Position numbers and translations under genes: made by a program. A DNA stretch of 64,000 nt from Flaccisagitta enflata (Eukaryota > Chaetognatha > Sagittoidea > Aphragmophora), in assembly GCA_965153355.1 (NCBI GenBank), contig OZ231127.1, forward strand, positions 79,918,001 through 79,982,000, read 5' to 3'. The number at the start of each line of letters is the position of its first letter. Position 1 is the first letter of the stretch. The notes below the pieces were generated by a model that saw nothing but the letters and a program-made list of their open reading frames with translations, was not told where the DNA came from and made no database searches. Below are positions 53,733 through 64,000 of the stretch, one piece after another.

Positions 53733-56700
53733 TAAGGTTAGCATCGATATTATCAGCCACAATATTAACGGATTTGCCAGTAGTGAAAGTTACTTAAATA
53801 TGTTATGTGGAGACAATGCTAACTCGATTCTTTGCGTTCAAGAGCATTGGCTGAGACCTGCTTATAAAAACACTAAGTCTGTCAATCAATTACGTTCGGT
53901 ACATCCTTCATTTGACGGTTATGGTGTTTCTGGCATGATAAATACACATAATAATGGAATATTGACAGGTAGGCCATACGGTGGCACAGGCTTTATTTTT
54001 AATAAAGATTTCACGTCCTTTCTTCAACCAGAATTGCAATATGAAAGTGAGAGAATCACAGTGATGAAGCTGATTGATGTAGATTTTTCTATTTTGATAA
54101 TCAACGTTTACTTTCCCTTTAAACAAAACTCTGACGAGCACAGAGTTATGTATTTGGAGATTCTTGGCATGGTAGAATGTATCATTTCAGCCAATCCAAT
54201 GGCTAAATTTATCATTACAGGTGATCTTAATTACGATATATTTGATGATAGGCAAGTAATGTCTAGTACCATACGCGAATTTTTATCTACTTATGATCTT
54301 TTAAGTACCCATGAACTTGACCCACTTTTTAATCATGGTTCGTCTTACACTCGATGTTGTATAAAAAGTGGAACTTATTCACTTCTCGATTATGTTTTCA
54401 TTAGCAGCTCTCTACGGGGACGTGTCAGACGATGTGGCATTCTTTACGACGGTCGGAACCCCTCGGATCACTTCCCGGTTTCAGTTACGCTAGATGTAGA
54501 ACCATTGGTCACAGGTGATCGCGATTTTACCAAATCGCGTACAAGCAACGGTAAAGTTTCATGGTCTTCTGTTAAACAGGACGATCTGGTAATGTATAGG
54601 AATGTTATGGGAGAAATGCTTGATTCTCTTTTTATTCCTGAGAACATTGTTCATGGGAACAAATTATGTTACTGCGAGCATCATGTTAATCAAATAAATG
54701 AATATTATTGTGCACTACTTTCTGTATTAGAAGTAGCCGATTCACTCTTACCACGAAAATCCCCCCATGGTAATAGGGGCAAAGATTTTTGGACGGAAAA
54801 TTTAACTCAGCTAAAACGGGAATCTATAGAAGCATATGATTTATGGTCAAATGACGGACGTCCTTCCTCTGGTCCTTCCTATGAGCGGAAAAAACATTGT
54901 CATTATGCTTACAAGGCTGAGCTTCGTTGGCGCCGTCGATCGATGGCTGCTGAGAGGAGTGAGGCCTTGGGCAACAAATTAATGAATAAGGATTTCATGA
55001 GCTTTTGGAGAGATTGGAAGAAAATGTCCCAAAATAGATGTCCTCCGGTCAATCGTATCGGGGACGCCACTAAAGAGCCCGATATTGCCAGTGTGTTTCA
55101 ATCCTATTTTCAGGGGATCTACGGCAAAAATGATACGGACGCGCATCGAAATCTACAACGCGAATTTACGGACAGATTCCCGCAATACTTCAATGCCGGA
55201 CGGGATGAGTCAATTTCTGACTTCTTTCTTTCTTGGAACGACATGATTACTATTGCAGGCAAGTTGAAAGAAGGGAAGAGTTCGAATACATTTCTAACAG
55301 CCGAACATATCATGCACGGTAGTCCGAAACTAGTAGTACATTTGCACCTATTGTTCAATTCCTTTATACAACATTCATTTGTCCCAATTGACTTCTTAAA
55401 AGGGACTATATCTCCTGTAGTCAAAAATAGCTCTGGGGACTTACACTCGACGGACAACTACAGAGGTGTCACATTAAGTAGTGTGTTTGCACATCTGTTT
55501 GAAAATGCATTGCGGCTTAAGTTTGGTAGTTTTCTATCAAGTCACGATCTACAATTTGGTTTCAAACCAAAGCACAGTGTGAATCATGCCGTCTTCACTT
55601 TAAAATCATGTGTCAACTTCTTTACTGAGAGGGGTTCCAACGTCTACGTCGCCTTTTTAGACTATAGTAAAGCGTTTGACACGATCTCCCACAGTGGATT
55701 ATTTCTCAAATTAATGGATCGTAAGGTTCCACTCTGTTTCTTGCTTGTTATAATGTACTGGTATTTGAACATGACATACGAAGTTAAATGGGTCAAAACA
55801 CGTTCTGGCTCATTTCCAGTTTTATGTGGGACCAAACAAGGTGGAATTTTGTCGCCGGATTTTTTTTCGGTCTACATAAATGACCTCATAGTTATGTTAA
55901 AGAGTATGGGTATCGGCTGTCATGTTATAGAAATCTTCATAGCATGTCTTTTATTTGCAGACGATATGTCGTTGATCGCTCCAACACGAGAAGCCTTGCA
56001 GAAATTAATCGATGTATGTGCCTCTTACTGTTCGAAGTATTGCTTAAAGTTTAACGTGGCCAAGACAAAGGTAATGGTGTTTGGCAAATTGAGCAGAGTT
56101 GTATCCACTCTGGCGAAGATAACAATTCATGGTGAAAGTATTGAATATGTACAATCTTGCAAATATCTTGGTTTTCATCTCGTATCACATGATAAATTCA
56201 AATTTTCGGTGATACTACTCGACTCAATAAAAAAGCCGCACTTTTAAATGACAAATTGTCATACTGAATTTCAAAAAAACTAATCAAAATCTTTGACCAT
56301 TTTAAAGCTCTTGAAAAGATCTTTCATTTGGCGCCAATCTGGTATTGCTATCTCTTTTCGTTTAGAAATGGCATTAGTTTGAGTAAAAACTTTGCCCATT
56401 TCAGTTTCGCAATCACTATGAAAAAAATGCATTTTAGCAAAATAGTGCTTCTCTTTGCAGAGCTCTAGCTCCTAAACCGTTTGAGATACAGATCTGGGAT
56501 TGGTCTAGAATGAAAGAAAATTCAAAAATCTTTCAAATCACTTCAACAGAAAAACTTTCAAATAATTTTTTTTCCTTAAAATAGGGTGCGGCTTTTTTTT
56601 TGAGTCGAGTAGTAGAAGATTTACGCGGTTTTTTCGGGAGTGTTAACTCTATTCTTTCAAGTATGAACAAACCTAGAGAGAATGTATTAATGCAGCTTCT

Positions 56701-57001
56701 GTATTCGAATTGCGTGCCTAAACTTACTTTTGGTGCATCAGTAAAAGAGCTAACTGCTTCTGAGAAAAACCAATTTAACGTAGCGGTAAATACTGCGGTA
56801 CGTCGTATTTTTGGGTTCCGCCAGTGGCAAAGTATCCGCCAAATACGAGAAGTATACGGTTATGATTCAATCGAGACTATGTATGATAAAGCAAAGAGAC
56901 GCTTTCATAACGGTATGATGTCGCATAGTAATGACATATTGAGGTTTTTAGAAGGTCTGCGCAGAGTGGCTGAAGAAGAAGAGCGTGACCTAACTCCTTA
57001 G
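53727..57001 (+). pseudogene. LINE ORF2: endonuclease and reverse transcriptase, interrupted by a MITE
   Basis: An apurinic-type endonuclease occupies about the first 250 residues (DIISHNINGFAS, CVQEHWL, ITGDLNYD, LLDYVFISSS, PSDHFPVSV). The reverse transcriptase follows: DNYRGVTLSS, FGFKPKHSVNHAVF, AFLDYSKAFDTISHSG, GTKQGGILSPDFFSVYIND and LLFADDMSLIAP with the ADD catalytic pair. The thumb/C-terminal part continues after a 398-bp MITE (56215-56612) that introduces the stop at 56247; beyond it the frame runs to a stop at 57001. A short (AAT)n tail at 57099-57120 marks the 3' end. Layout and tail type suggest a Jockey/CR1-superfamily element. Another, 5'-truncated member lies at 19900-20298. 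Confidence 0.9.
56215..56612. mobile_element. 398-bp MITE inserted in LINE ORF2, TA duplication
   Basis: Terminal inverted repeats CTACTCGACTCAA...TTGAGTCGAGTAG extend inwards through an A-run to GCCGCAC. TA lies at 56213-56214 and 56613-56614. Removing the element and one TA restores the LINE frame, and the 20-kb LINE relative reads straight through at the same point (SVTEDLRRFF). It contains the shared internal motif (TCGTTTAGAAATGGCATTAG and CTAAACCGTTTGAGATACAG). Confidence 0.9.
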
Positions 57002-57120
57002 ATATCGTTTTCATTTAACGTGTGTCTTTGTAGTAGTTTGTAGATTCTGATTTCTGATTGATGTTTGCATTGTCGCATTTATGTTGACGAATATAAACCC
57101 AATAATAATAATAATAATAA

Positions 57121-57655
57121 CTTCATGGTGTGTGCAGTTTCCGATATTATTTTTGACATTTAGAATGTAAAAACGATCACAGCTGATTCATCCGTCTCCT
57201 TCAAGACATCTTGCAGGATGGAATCAGTTGATTTTTCATATAGGGCAAAAAAAGAGAAAAAAAAGAAGAGTTGGTAGAAAACATTGTAAGAAAAAGATGT
57301 TGAGCTAATCAGTCGAAGTAGCCCCAGTCGCTTGTGCGCGGAAATAGACCGTTGACTGGTGCCAGGGTGAGGGTAGTAAACCTAAATACTTACCAAGGAC
57401 CATTGCAACTCGACAAACATTCATGTCCCACTTGCACTCTTTAGGGTTTTTCTTTTCTCTCTCTCTCTCTTCTTTTTTCATAAAGCATCATTGACCGAGA
57501 AGCGACCTCATTGCAAGTCGGAAGAGAATGGAAAACTTTTTAAGCTCATCGACCCCGGTAGGTGGAGACTGAAGCCCTTGTTCACTCCGTCGTCAAAATG
57601 GAACGAAAATAAAAGAACAGTCTTGACAAGGTTAGCTACGGATATAAGGCGGAAA
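57121..57655. other. Non-coding stretch
   Basis: No frame, array or element end recognised apart from a short CT run at 57456-57470. Confidence 0.4.
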
Positions 57656-57662
57656 TCTTTTT

Positions 57663-58461
57663 AGTCGCGCGCACGCGACTCTTCACCCCGCTTTGTCCAT
57701 CCGTTGGTTGGTCTGTCTGTCTCTCGGTCCGTCACACTTTTATTTTCTTTATCAATTTTGGGCATAGGTTTACAAGAGGACCACACTTTTTTTAGCGTCT
57801 GTAACCGAGTTTTTTTCGCCAAACAGTGTGCACTGGTACACATCTGAAATAAAATCAACAAATTCAACCATTCCTACCCCTACCCTAAACCCCCCCTACC
57901 CCTAAATCCAACCCTACCCCTAAACCTAACCCTTAACCCAACCCTACCCTAAAAAGCCTACCCCTAACTCCCACCTTCCCCTACCTACCCCACAACCCCC
58001 TGCCCTAAGCCCTCTGCCCCTAAATCCCCTACCCCTAAACTAACCCTACCCTTTCCTAAAACCCCTAACTAAACCCAACCCTAGCCTAAACCCCTACCCT
58101 GACTCTCCTTCCCCTACCCCTGACTCCCCTCCTTCCCCTACCCCTTAACTACCCCCAACCAATCCCTAACCCTAAATCAACAATCAAATCAATATTTCGA
58201 TGCGCGAGAGATGAACGAGAATGAGAGTCAAATTATAGACGGTAGGAGCAAGCAGCGTCAAAAGCAAAAGACATTCCCTAGTTTTCTAAGTGTGGTCCTC
58301 TTGTAAATGTATACCCGATTTTATTTTCTTATGTCATTTTAAGTCGTTTACGTGTATACTAAGCCATTCTAAGTCATTCTAAATCATTCTAAGTCATTCT
58401 AAGTCATTCCAAGTCATTCTGTAAGCCTCGCACGCGACTTAAAAGTGTTGGCCTTGTTTAG
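57663..58461 (+). repeat. Long hairpin-headed dispersed repeat with AGTCGCG stem
   Basis: Perfect 7-bp stem (57663-57669 with 57674-57680), then CTTCACCCCGC and CCGTTGGTTGGTCTGTC; the interior holds telomere-like repeats and an AAGTCATTCT array; the end is GCACGCGACTTAAAAGTG followed by TTGGCCTTGTTT, where CGCGACT repeats the second stem arm. Confidence 0.68.
57870..58190 (+). repeat. Interstitial telomere-like (CCCTAA/CCCTAC)n array
   Basis: About 320 bp of degenerate CCCTAAACC, CTACCCCTAA and CCAACCCTA units, similar to the metazoan telomere motif TTAGGG in reverse, embedded inside a dispersed repeat. Confidence 0.75.
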
Positions 58462-58550
58462 GTACAATATGATAATTTATTAAATTTTTAGAATACATTA
58501 CTTACATCATACATCAAAACAAACAAGGCCAAGTTATGATCAATACAATT

Positions 58551-59517
58551 TTGGAAAAAAGTATACCGACGCCTGGGCAATTCATTGATTAATTCACTAG
58601 GCATTGACCAAAACCTCATACTGAAAGTGCTAGGGGGTAATATGATGTCTTTACCTTACTGATGATTCGAGTTTTCGATATTTCAAGCACTCTATATAGC
58701 TTTTTAGTCACACTTTTACTTTTCTTATCAATTTTATCTCTTTAAGTCACACTTCAATTTTATCTCTTTAAGTCACACTTTTTAGTCACACTTTTTAGTC
58801 ACACTTTTTAGTCACACTTTTTAGTCACACTTTTTAGTCACACTTTTTAGTCACACTTTTTAGTCACACTTTTACTTTTCTTATCAATTTTATCTCTTCA
58901 AGTCACACTTCAATTTTATCTCTTTAAGTCACACTTTTTAGTCACACTTTTACTTTTCTTATCAATTTTATCTCTTTAAGTCATTTAAAGTCATTTAAGA
59001 GTATACTGAGTCATTCTAAGTCATTCTAAGTCATTCTAAGTCAATCTGTAAATCTCGCACGCGACTTATAGGTGTTGGCCCTGTTATTTTGTGATAGATG
59101 ATCTGGTTTCACATATTTTAAGCTAACTTTGCAGAACCAATCATTCTGGATATAGGTTTATTGTTTTATTTGAAACTATTAAACGACTAAAGCTACAGAA
59201 ACCAGATTGCGCTCATCTTAAAGATTTTTTGATAAAGTTTAATTTGCCTTTTTTACATAAGTGTCAAGCAAAGATATCCTCAGTTAAAACTGTCATAAAA
59301 GAACTAACTTTTTCATGCTTGATTTTTTCTGCATTTTTGAAAATGAATGTTTTTGTTCTTTTGGTTGCCATTTCTAAACGGCTAAAGCTACAAGAACCAG
59401 ATTGCATTCATTCTGAAGATGATTTGCCAAAGTTTAATTGTTTTTTAAAAAAAAGTTTCTAGCTATTCTAAAAGCGGAGATATCCTAAGTTGAAGGTGTC
59501 GGTATACTTATTTCCAA
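58551..59517. mobile_element. About 967-bp inverted-repeat element with nested repeat
   Basis: Ends TTGGAAAAAAGTATACCGAC and, inverted, GTCGGTATACTTATTTCCAA. The interior carries two copies of the shared motif (AACGACTAAAGCTACAGAAA at 59180, TCTAAACGGCTAAAGCTACA at 59373) and a nested TTTTTAGTCACAC minisatellite with the 3' end of a hairpin-headed repeat (58700-59088). No target duplication beyond a possible TA. Confidence 0.6.
58700..59088 (+). repeat. TTTTTAGTCACAC minisatellite ending in hairpin-repeat 3' end
   Basis: Units of 13 bp and longer (with ACTTTTCTTATCAATTTTAT) repeat about 15 times, followed by AAGTCATTCT units and CGCACGCGACTTATAGGTG then TTGGCCCTGTT, the 3' end of the hairpin-headed family. 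The head is missing. Confidence 0.65.
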
Positions 59518-59548
59518 GGTGTTATGTCGACCTCACTAATCAAGAATA

Positions 59549-60449
59549 CCATTTGGCTAAAAAAACAAAGACGCACCTGTTTACTAATTGATGACAAGGT
59601 ATAAAAATTGATTTTAACTTTTTAAAAAAGAGAGATTTTGAAGGATTTTCAAAAAATCTTTCAATCAAGACCAATCCTAGCTCTGTATCTCAAACGGTTT
59701 AGAAGCTAGAGCCCTGTAAAGAGAAGCACTAATTTGCTGAAATGCATCTTTAGTCGCGTGCTACGCGACTCTATAAGCCACTTTTTGGTCGGTCCGTCCG
59801 TCAGTTTGTCAGTAAGTTGGTCCATCACAAAACTGTTAAAAGATGTATTACATAAAATAAAGACATTTTGAATGTTTTTAAGGCCTTTATAAACCTCTAT
59901 AAGCCACTTTTTGGTTGATCAGTTGGTCTGTCTGTCTGTCTGTCACAAAGTTATTTAAAGGATGTTTCAGCCAATTTAAAGACATTTTGAATGTTTTTGA
60001 ATGTTTTTGAATGTTTTTATGTCATTCATACACCTCTGTAAGCCACTTTTTGGTCTGTCTCTCCTTTGTCCATCCGTCTGTCCATCCTTCCGTCTGTCCA
60101 TTGGTTTGTCATAAAGTTGTTTTTAAGTTTTTTTTTGCTAGTTCAAAGGTTTTTTTAAATGTTTTAGTCTCTTCCTCTGTCTGTCTGCCTGACTTTTCTG
60201 CAATTGCCGATGCACGCGACTTAAGTTGAGTGACCTTGTTTTTTGGGGATTACGAAACTGAAATTGGCAACATTTTCACTAAAACTGATGCCATTTCCTA
60301 ATGAAAGAAGAAAGCAATCCCAGATTGGTGCCAAATGAAATTACTTTCAAAGGGCTTTCAGATGATCTAAGATTTTGATAGGTTTTTCTTTGATTCATAG
60401 GTAGAAATAGCCATCCAAAAGTGAGTCTTTTTTTTTTTGAGTCGTATGG
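59549..60449. mobile_element. MITE split by a hairpin-headed repeat
   Basis: The left end CCATTTGGCTAAAAAAAC..AGACGCAC and the inverted right end (CCATACGACTCAAAAAAA..AGACTCAC in reverse complement) are flanked by TA at 59547-59548 and 60450-60451. Both halves match the 56215 MITE internally (CTCTGTATCTCAAACGGTTT; CCCAGATTGGTGCC). The hairpin-headed repeat 59752-60240 sits in the middle. Confidence 0.55.
59752..60240 (+). repeat. Hairpin-headed dispersed repeat with AGTCGCG stem, nested in a MITE
   Basis: Stem AGTCGCG/CGCGACT (59752-59758 with 59764-59770), CTCTATAAGCCAC, GGTCGGTCCGTCC, three internal repeats each starting CTATAAGCCACTTTTTGG or similar (59760s, 59898, 60037), and the end GCACGCGACTTAAGTTGAG then TGACCTTGTT. 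Confidence 0.7.
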
Positions 60450-60959
60450 TATATGAATGAACATTTTTAATGAATGAACGAATGAATGAGAATGAATGTA
60501 GAATCCAAGCTTCTTGACCCAAGTTGATGAAATTTGGTTACAAAAAATGTCATATTATATTTTTTCAAAAGGCAATCAATCAGAGACCCAAAATACATGG
60601 CATATCTCAGAAAAAGCTTAGCATAATCCGGCATTCCAGACACGACCCTCTATCAGACTTTTATTCTGTCGGTTTGAATATGAATGGTTGTGATAACGTC
60701 AACGTGCTGCCTCAGATATGATTTGTACGGTAAGGTGAGTGAATCTTTTACTTGTATGCATTTGTATGTCTGTATTTGTATTTATTCGTATGGCAGGGTC
60801 AGTGTTATCTTTTAGAAACCTATCTCACTCTACAAATTGCCCATATTCATTATGATATTTAGATTTACTAAATTTTGTGACCATTTGACCAAGCTCCACT
60901 CCCCTTCCTATTGCGATTCTAATGGAGCTTAAGCTTCACAGCAACAAATTTGGTAGGGC

Positions 60960-61147
60960 AGCAGGGGCTAGGATTTAGGCTGGGATTGGGGCCTTGAGGC
61001 TGGGATTGGGTCCTCGAGGCTGGAATTGGGGCCCTGTGGCTGGGATTGGGGCCTCAAGGCAGCGGTTGGGGCCTCAAGGCTGGGATTGGGGCTTTGAGGC
61101 TGGGATTGGGGCTTTGAGGCTGGGATTGGGGCTTTGAGGCTGGGATT
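60960..61147 (+). repeat. Minisatellite (GGCTGGGATTGGGGCCTCAA)
   Basis: About nine copies of a 20-21 bp unit, the same type as the cores of the foldback elements, here in one orientation without their termini. Confidence 0.85.
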
Positions 61148-61349
61148 TTTTTTGTACTGTAGATTGTGTTTTTTACTTTAAAAACATTAAATATTTTACA
61201 TTTTTGGTTTATATTGATTGAAACTGATGTATTTTGATGATAGATACTATGCTGACTCAGTATTTGGTGTTTTCGATAAATTGTGGAAGCAAAGACGCTT
61301 AATTCTGCAGTTTGGTTATAACTACATACAGATAGATACTTAAAAGAGA

Positions 61350-61358
61350 TAAGATATC

Positions 61359-61425
<67 letters not shown>
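61350..61425 (+). repeat. (CT)n microsatellite
   Basis: About 33 CT units. Confidence 0.95.
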
Positions 61426-61426
<1 letters not shown>

Positions 61427-61644
61427 GAATCCCGCAACTCGACTACAATCACAATTCCCGATTGCTCCCGTTTGAAATTGATAACCTCAGCAAAATAAAA
61501 GGAGTGAAACTGATTTAAATTCTCGAAACTCAAATATCTTCAATCAGCCTTATCTTCTATTATTTTGTCATCCTATCAACAGCAGGTTCATTATAACCAA
61601 CCCCTTCAATTATTTTAGCCCCCCCTACCAGCAGCTCCGCGCAT

Positions 61645-61885
61645 CGTCTTCCACCACCACCACCACCACCACCACCACATTATCTATCTTCCCCACTACC
61701 ACCACCCACACCCCTAGCTCCTTGAATCCTCCACCACCCGCACCACCACCACCACCACCATCACCACCACCACCACCACCACCACCACCACCACCACTTT
61801 CTCCTCCTCCTGCACCACCACCAGCAAAACTTTCTTCTACACTACCACCACCACCACTTTCTCCTCCAAACACCACCACCAAACC
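61645..61885 (+). repeat. (CCA)n-rich tract
   Basis: Perfect CCA runs at about 61650-61676 and 61737-61796 with CCT and CAC variants around them. Pro-rich and Gly-rich frames across it are repeat artefacts. Confidence 0.85.
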
Positions 61886-62097
61886 CAACCAACACCACTC
61901 CGCCCCCACAAGCACCCTGCATCGTCTTCCACGAGGCGGTTTTGTCACTTGTTTGGCTGCAGTTCCGAATACAGAGGATTGATTTTTACCGATTGCCGCT
62001 TTTTCAAAGCTTCGGCGTCCGCGGCCAACTGAGCTGCCATCATTTTGTTCCGGATCACATCCTGAGAAATGATTTGTTTTTTTTACATAGATTACAG

Positions 62098-62098
<1 letters not shown>

Positions 62099-62170
<72 letters not shown>
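62099..62170 (+). repeat. (TTG)n microsatellite
   Basis: About 24 TTG units preceding a foldback-family end. Confidence 0.92.
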
Positions 62171-62172
<2 letters not shown>

Positions 62173-62228
62173 GTTTTTGGTTTTTTTTCTCTTGTTGTTG
62201 TTTCTCTTTTTGTTGTTGTTGCTGTTGT

Positions 62229-62577
62229 TTTTGGGCAGCGGCCCCGAAAGGATCGGTGACCTATGTTTTCACATAAGGGAATTTTCTCCTTCTCCTCCTC
62301 CTACGTCCCCCCCAACCTTTAGGCCCATATCTCAGCCTCGAGGCCCATATCCCAGCCTTGGGCCCCAAATCCCAGTCTTGAAACCTAAATCCCAACCTCA
62401 AGGCCCACATCCCATCTTAAGGCCAAAATCCCATCTTTGAGGCCCAAATCCCAACCTTGAGGGATTTCGGCCTCAAGACTGGGATTTGGGCCTTCGGGCT
62501 GAGATATGGGCCTGGAGGTTGGGGGAGGGAGGACGGAGGAGGAAGAGGAGAAAATTCTGTGTGTTACAGCCGCTGCC
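62229..62577. mobile_element. Foldback-family element with inverted minisatellite
   Basis: The left end TTTTTGGGCAGCGGCCCCGA...GACCTATGTTTTCACAT and the inverted right end (GGGCAGCGGCTGTAACACAC in reverse complement) enclose GGCCCAAATCCCA units that switch orientation at about 62463. The 3' flank (GGGTACCGCTGACC...CTAACGCTTTTGCG) is also found after the 9.27-kb copy. Confidence 0.65.
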
Positions 62578-62665
62578 CTGCTCCCACCCTCAACTACAAT
62601 CATGACCTACCTAAGCAGGGCACGGGTACCGCTGACCACCTAACGCTTTTGCGACTATTGATTTT

Positions 62666-62667
<2 letters not shown>

Positions 62668-62716
<49 letters not shown>

Positions 62717-62765
62717 GCTGTTGTTGCTGTTGTTGTAGTTGCTGTTGTTGTTGTTGTTGTTGTTG
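62668..62765 (+). repeat. (TTG)n microsatellite
   Basis: TTG units with GCTG and TAG interruptions. Confidence 0.92.
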
Positions 62766-62769
62766 TGTG

Positions 62770-64000
62770 ATATTCTATGCTCTTTTTGTAGCCCCGCCAT
62801 CTTTAGCCTATCATTTGCATCGTGGCTTATGCCTCGTGAATGTTCAGTTATCGTTCACTCGTCGTTCATTGGCTGACGTCATCATGTTTGTATTCATCCG
62901 CGCACGCTTTATCGTTATTGCCATATTTGGGCATTGCGTCACCCGTTTTGAACCGCTTTACTGTCGCTCTAGAAGTATTTGTCCGCGTGGGTGAGGGTTG
63001 AGTTTGGGAACTACTTTTTGTATTTGCTCTTAAATACTGGAGCGCGTGGTAGTTTGTCAGTAGCAGTTCGTGGTGCAGTGGATCGTCTGACTAAAAGTAG
63101 GTTGAAGTTGATATTCAGTTGTGTGTATTAAATTGTCGTAATTCTTTACGCCCTTAGCAAACGCCTAATGGTTTTTCCCTTTTTTGCCCCTCTCCTCAGT
63201 TTGACGTGTCGATGCGATGAAATAAATGTTTTTGATTCAACCACGTGCTTTTCGATAGACGGAAAGGATAAGCTACTCAATTCTCATGCTAGAAGTATTC
63301 AATAGTCAAATATAACGGACTACGTCGCCCTTCTCTCATCGTCTCGATCCAGTGAAATCATTGGACAATCGTCGCGGCCCGTCAATCGTCGCGGACCCGT
63401 CAATCGAAGCCTTTTGTTCTAAGTGGAAATAGTCAAGGAGTAAATCTCTTTGGCCACGCGCGCCTTCGAAAGGAAACGAGGATTCGAAGTCGGCTCTCTC
63501 CTTTCCTCACCTGACTGAAAACAAGGGGTCGCGTTACCACAACCACTCCTTATCCCAAAGTGAATCAAGCTCAAAGTGAAAAAGAAAGTTAAAAGGAAAT
63601 GCGCCCACTGCTTGCCTTTTCCTGCATCGTCGTCTTCTTCGCCTAAAGTAAAGGAAAGAAAAAGAAAGTTGGGTCTACTGTCCGCCCTTCTTTCATTGCC
63701 GCTTCTACGCCTAAAAGTAAGGAAATAAGAAAGTCACTTGAGCAAAATTAATCCGTGTTTTCATCGTGTTTAAGTGAACACAAGGGCCATCGCGAGTTGA
63801 TCTTGCATTGGCCCAAAGTCAAACGGAAAAGTTGTATCTCTTCTTTCTCCCTTCGTCCATTCATCAAGTATATCTCCGTCTCTTAATACATCCATTGTCC
63901 GTCGGTCCAAACATCGGAGTGTGTCTTCGTAGTTTGGCCCGTCATCGTTAATCTCTCCCTCTCTGTCGGTGGGTAAAGAAACTCACCATCGTCCGACGCA
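62770..64000. other. Unassigned CpG-containing end region
   Basis: Less AT-rich than most intergenic DNA here, with imperfect tandem duplication at 63550-63740 (AAAGTAAGGAAA..AGAAAGT units) and a plus-strand AATAAA at 63221. It could be a 5' untranslated region or part of an LTR, but no coding frame longer than about 75 codons and no LTR partner is in the window. Confidence 0.35.

Noticed and set aside
63070-63130. tRNA or tRNA-derived SINE (TGGTGCAGTGG resembles an A box)
   Set aside because: No B box, no cloverleaf pairing and no anticodon loop could be drawn.

Overview
This window is nuclear DNA from an invertebrate animal. Genes have spliceosomal introns with GT/AG borders, one gene is a clear PAN3 orthologue, and one receptor has a protostome-style Toll ectodomain. 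Roughly a third of the sequence is microsatellite, minisatellite or foldback repeat. I cannot name the species; a marine, repeat-rich invertebrate is my best reading.

Layout: 1-10 kb is gene-poor. It holds foldback repeats with minisatellite cores, a 1.3-kb CATT-type array and perhaps the last exons of an unrecognised minus-strand gene. At 10.3-11.4 kb is an intact PNRC-family gene (adaptor for decapping and nonsense-mediated decay). 11.4-19 kb is mostly simple repeats with two doubtful exons and a perfect 37-bp-arm palindrome. 19.3-20.3 kb holds a MITE and a LINE 3' fragment.

The main result spans 20.47-37.35 kb, minus strand. A single-exon gene encodes a signal peptide, a Toll-type multi-cysteine-cluster LRR ectodomain, one membrane helix, a degenerate kinase domain, a KEN ribonuclease domain (IRE1/RNase L family) and a ubiquitin-like tail. 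It is cut in two by a 12.5-kb BEL/Pao LTR retrotransposon (21514-34027), flanked by a 5-bp AAAGG duplication and lying in the opposite orientation. The two LTRs differ by two substitutions and two short indels, and the two gene halves join exactly in frame across the duplication, so the insertion is very young. A Toll-like ectodomain wired to an RNase instead of a TIR domain is an architecture I do not know from characterised receptors. The retroelement carries Gag with zinc knuckles, a protease motif, RT/RNase H/integrase and an extra 781-codon ORF.

38.7-42.3 kb is repeats. 42.4-52.4 kb is PAN3 (minus strand, 12 exons with consistent phases), whose introns are filled with CT, TG, CA and TTG arrays, some touching the splice sites; a 67-bp minisatellite overlaps its stop codon. 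53.4-57.1 kb is a non-LTR retrotransposon with endonuclease and RT, broken by a 398-bp TA-flanked MITE. 57.6-61.2 kb is nested repeats, including telomere-like CCCTAA/CCCTAC sequence. 61.2-64 kb is simple repeats, one more foldback element and an unassigned end.

Two repeat families tie the window together. One starts with a short hairpin whose stem sequence changes between copies while pairing is kept. The other is a set of TA-flanked MITEs with different ends but a shared internal motif.
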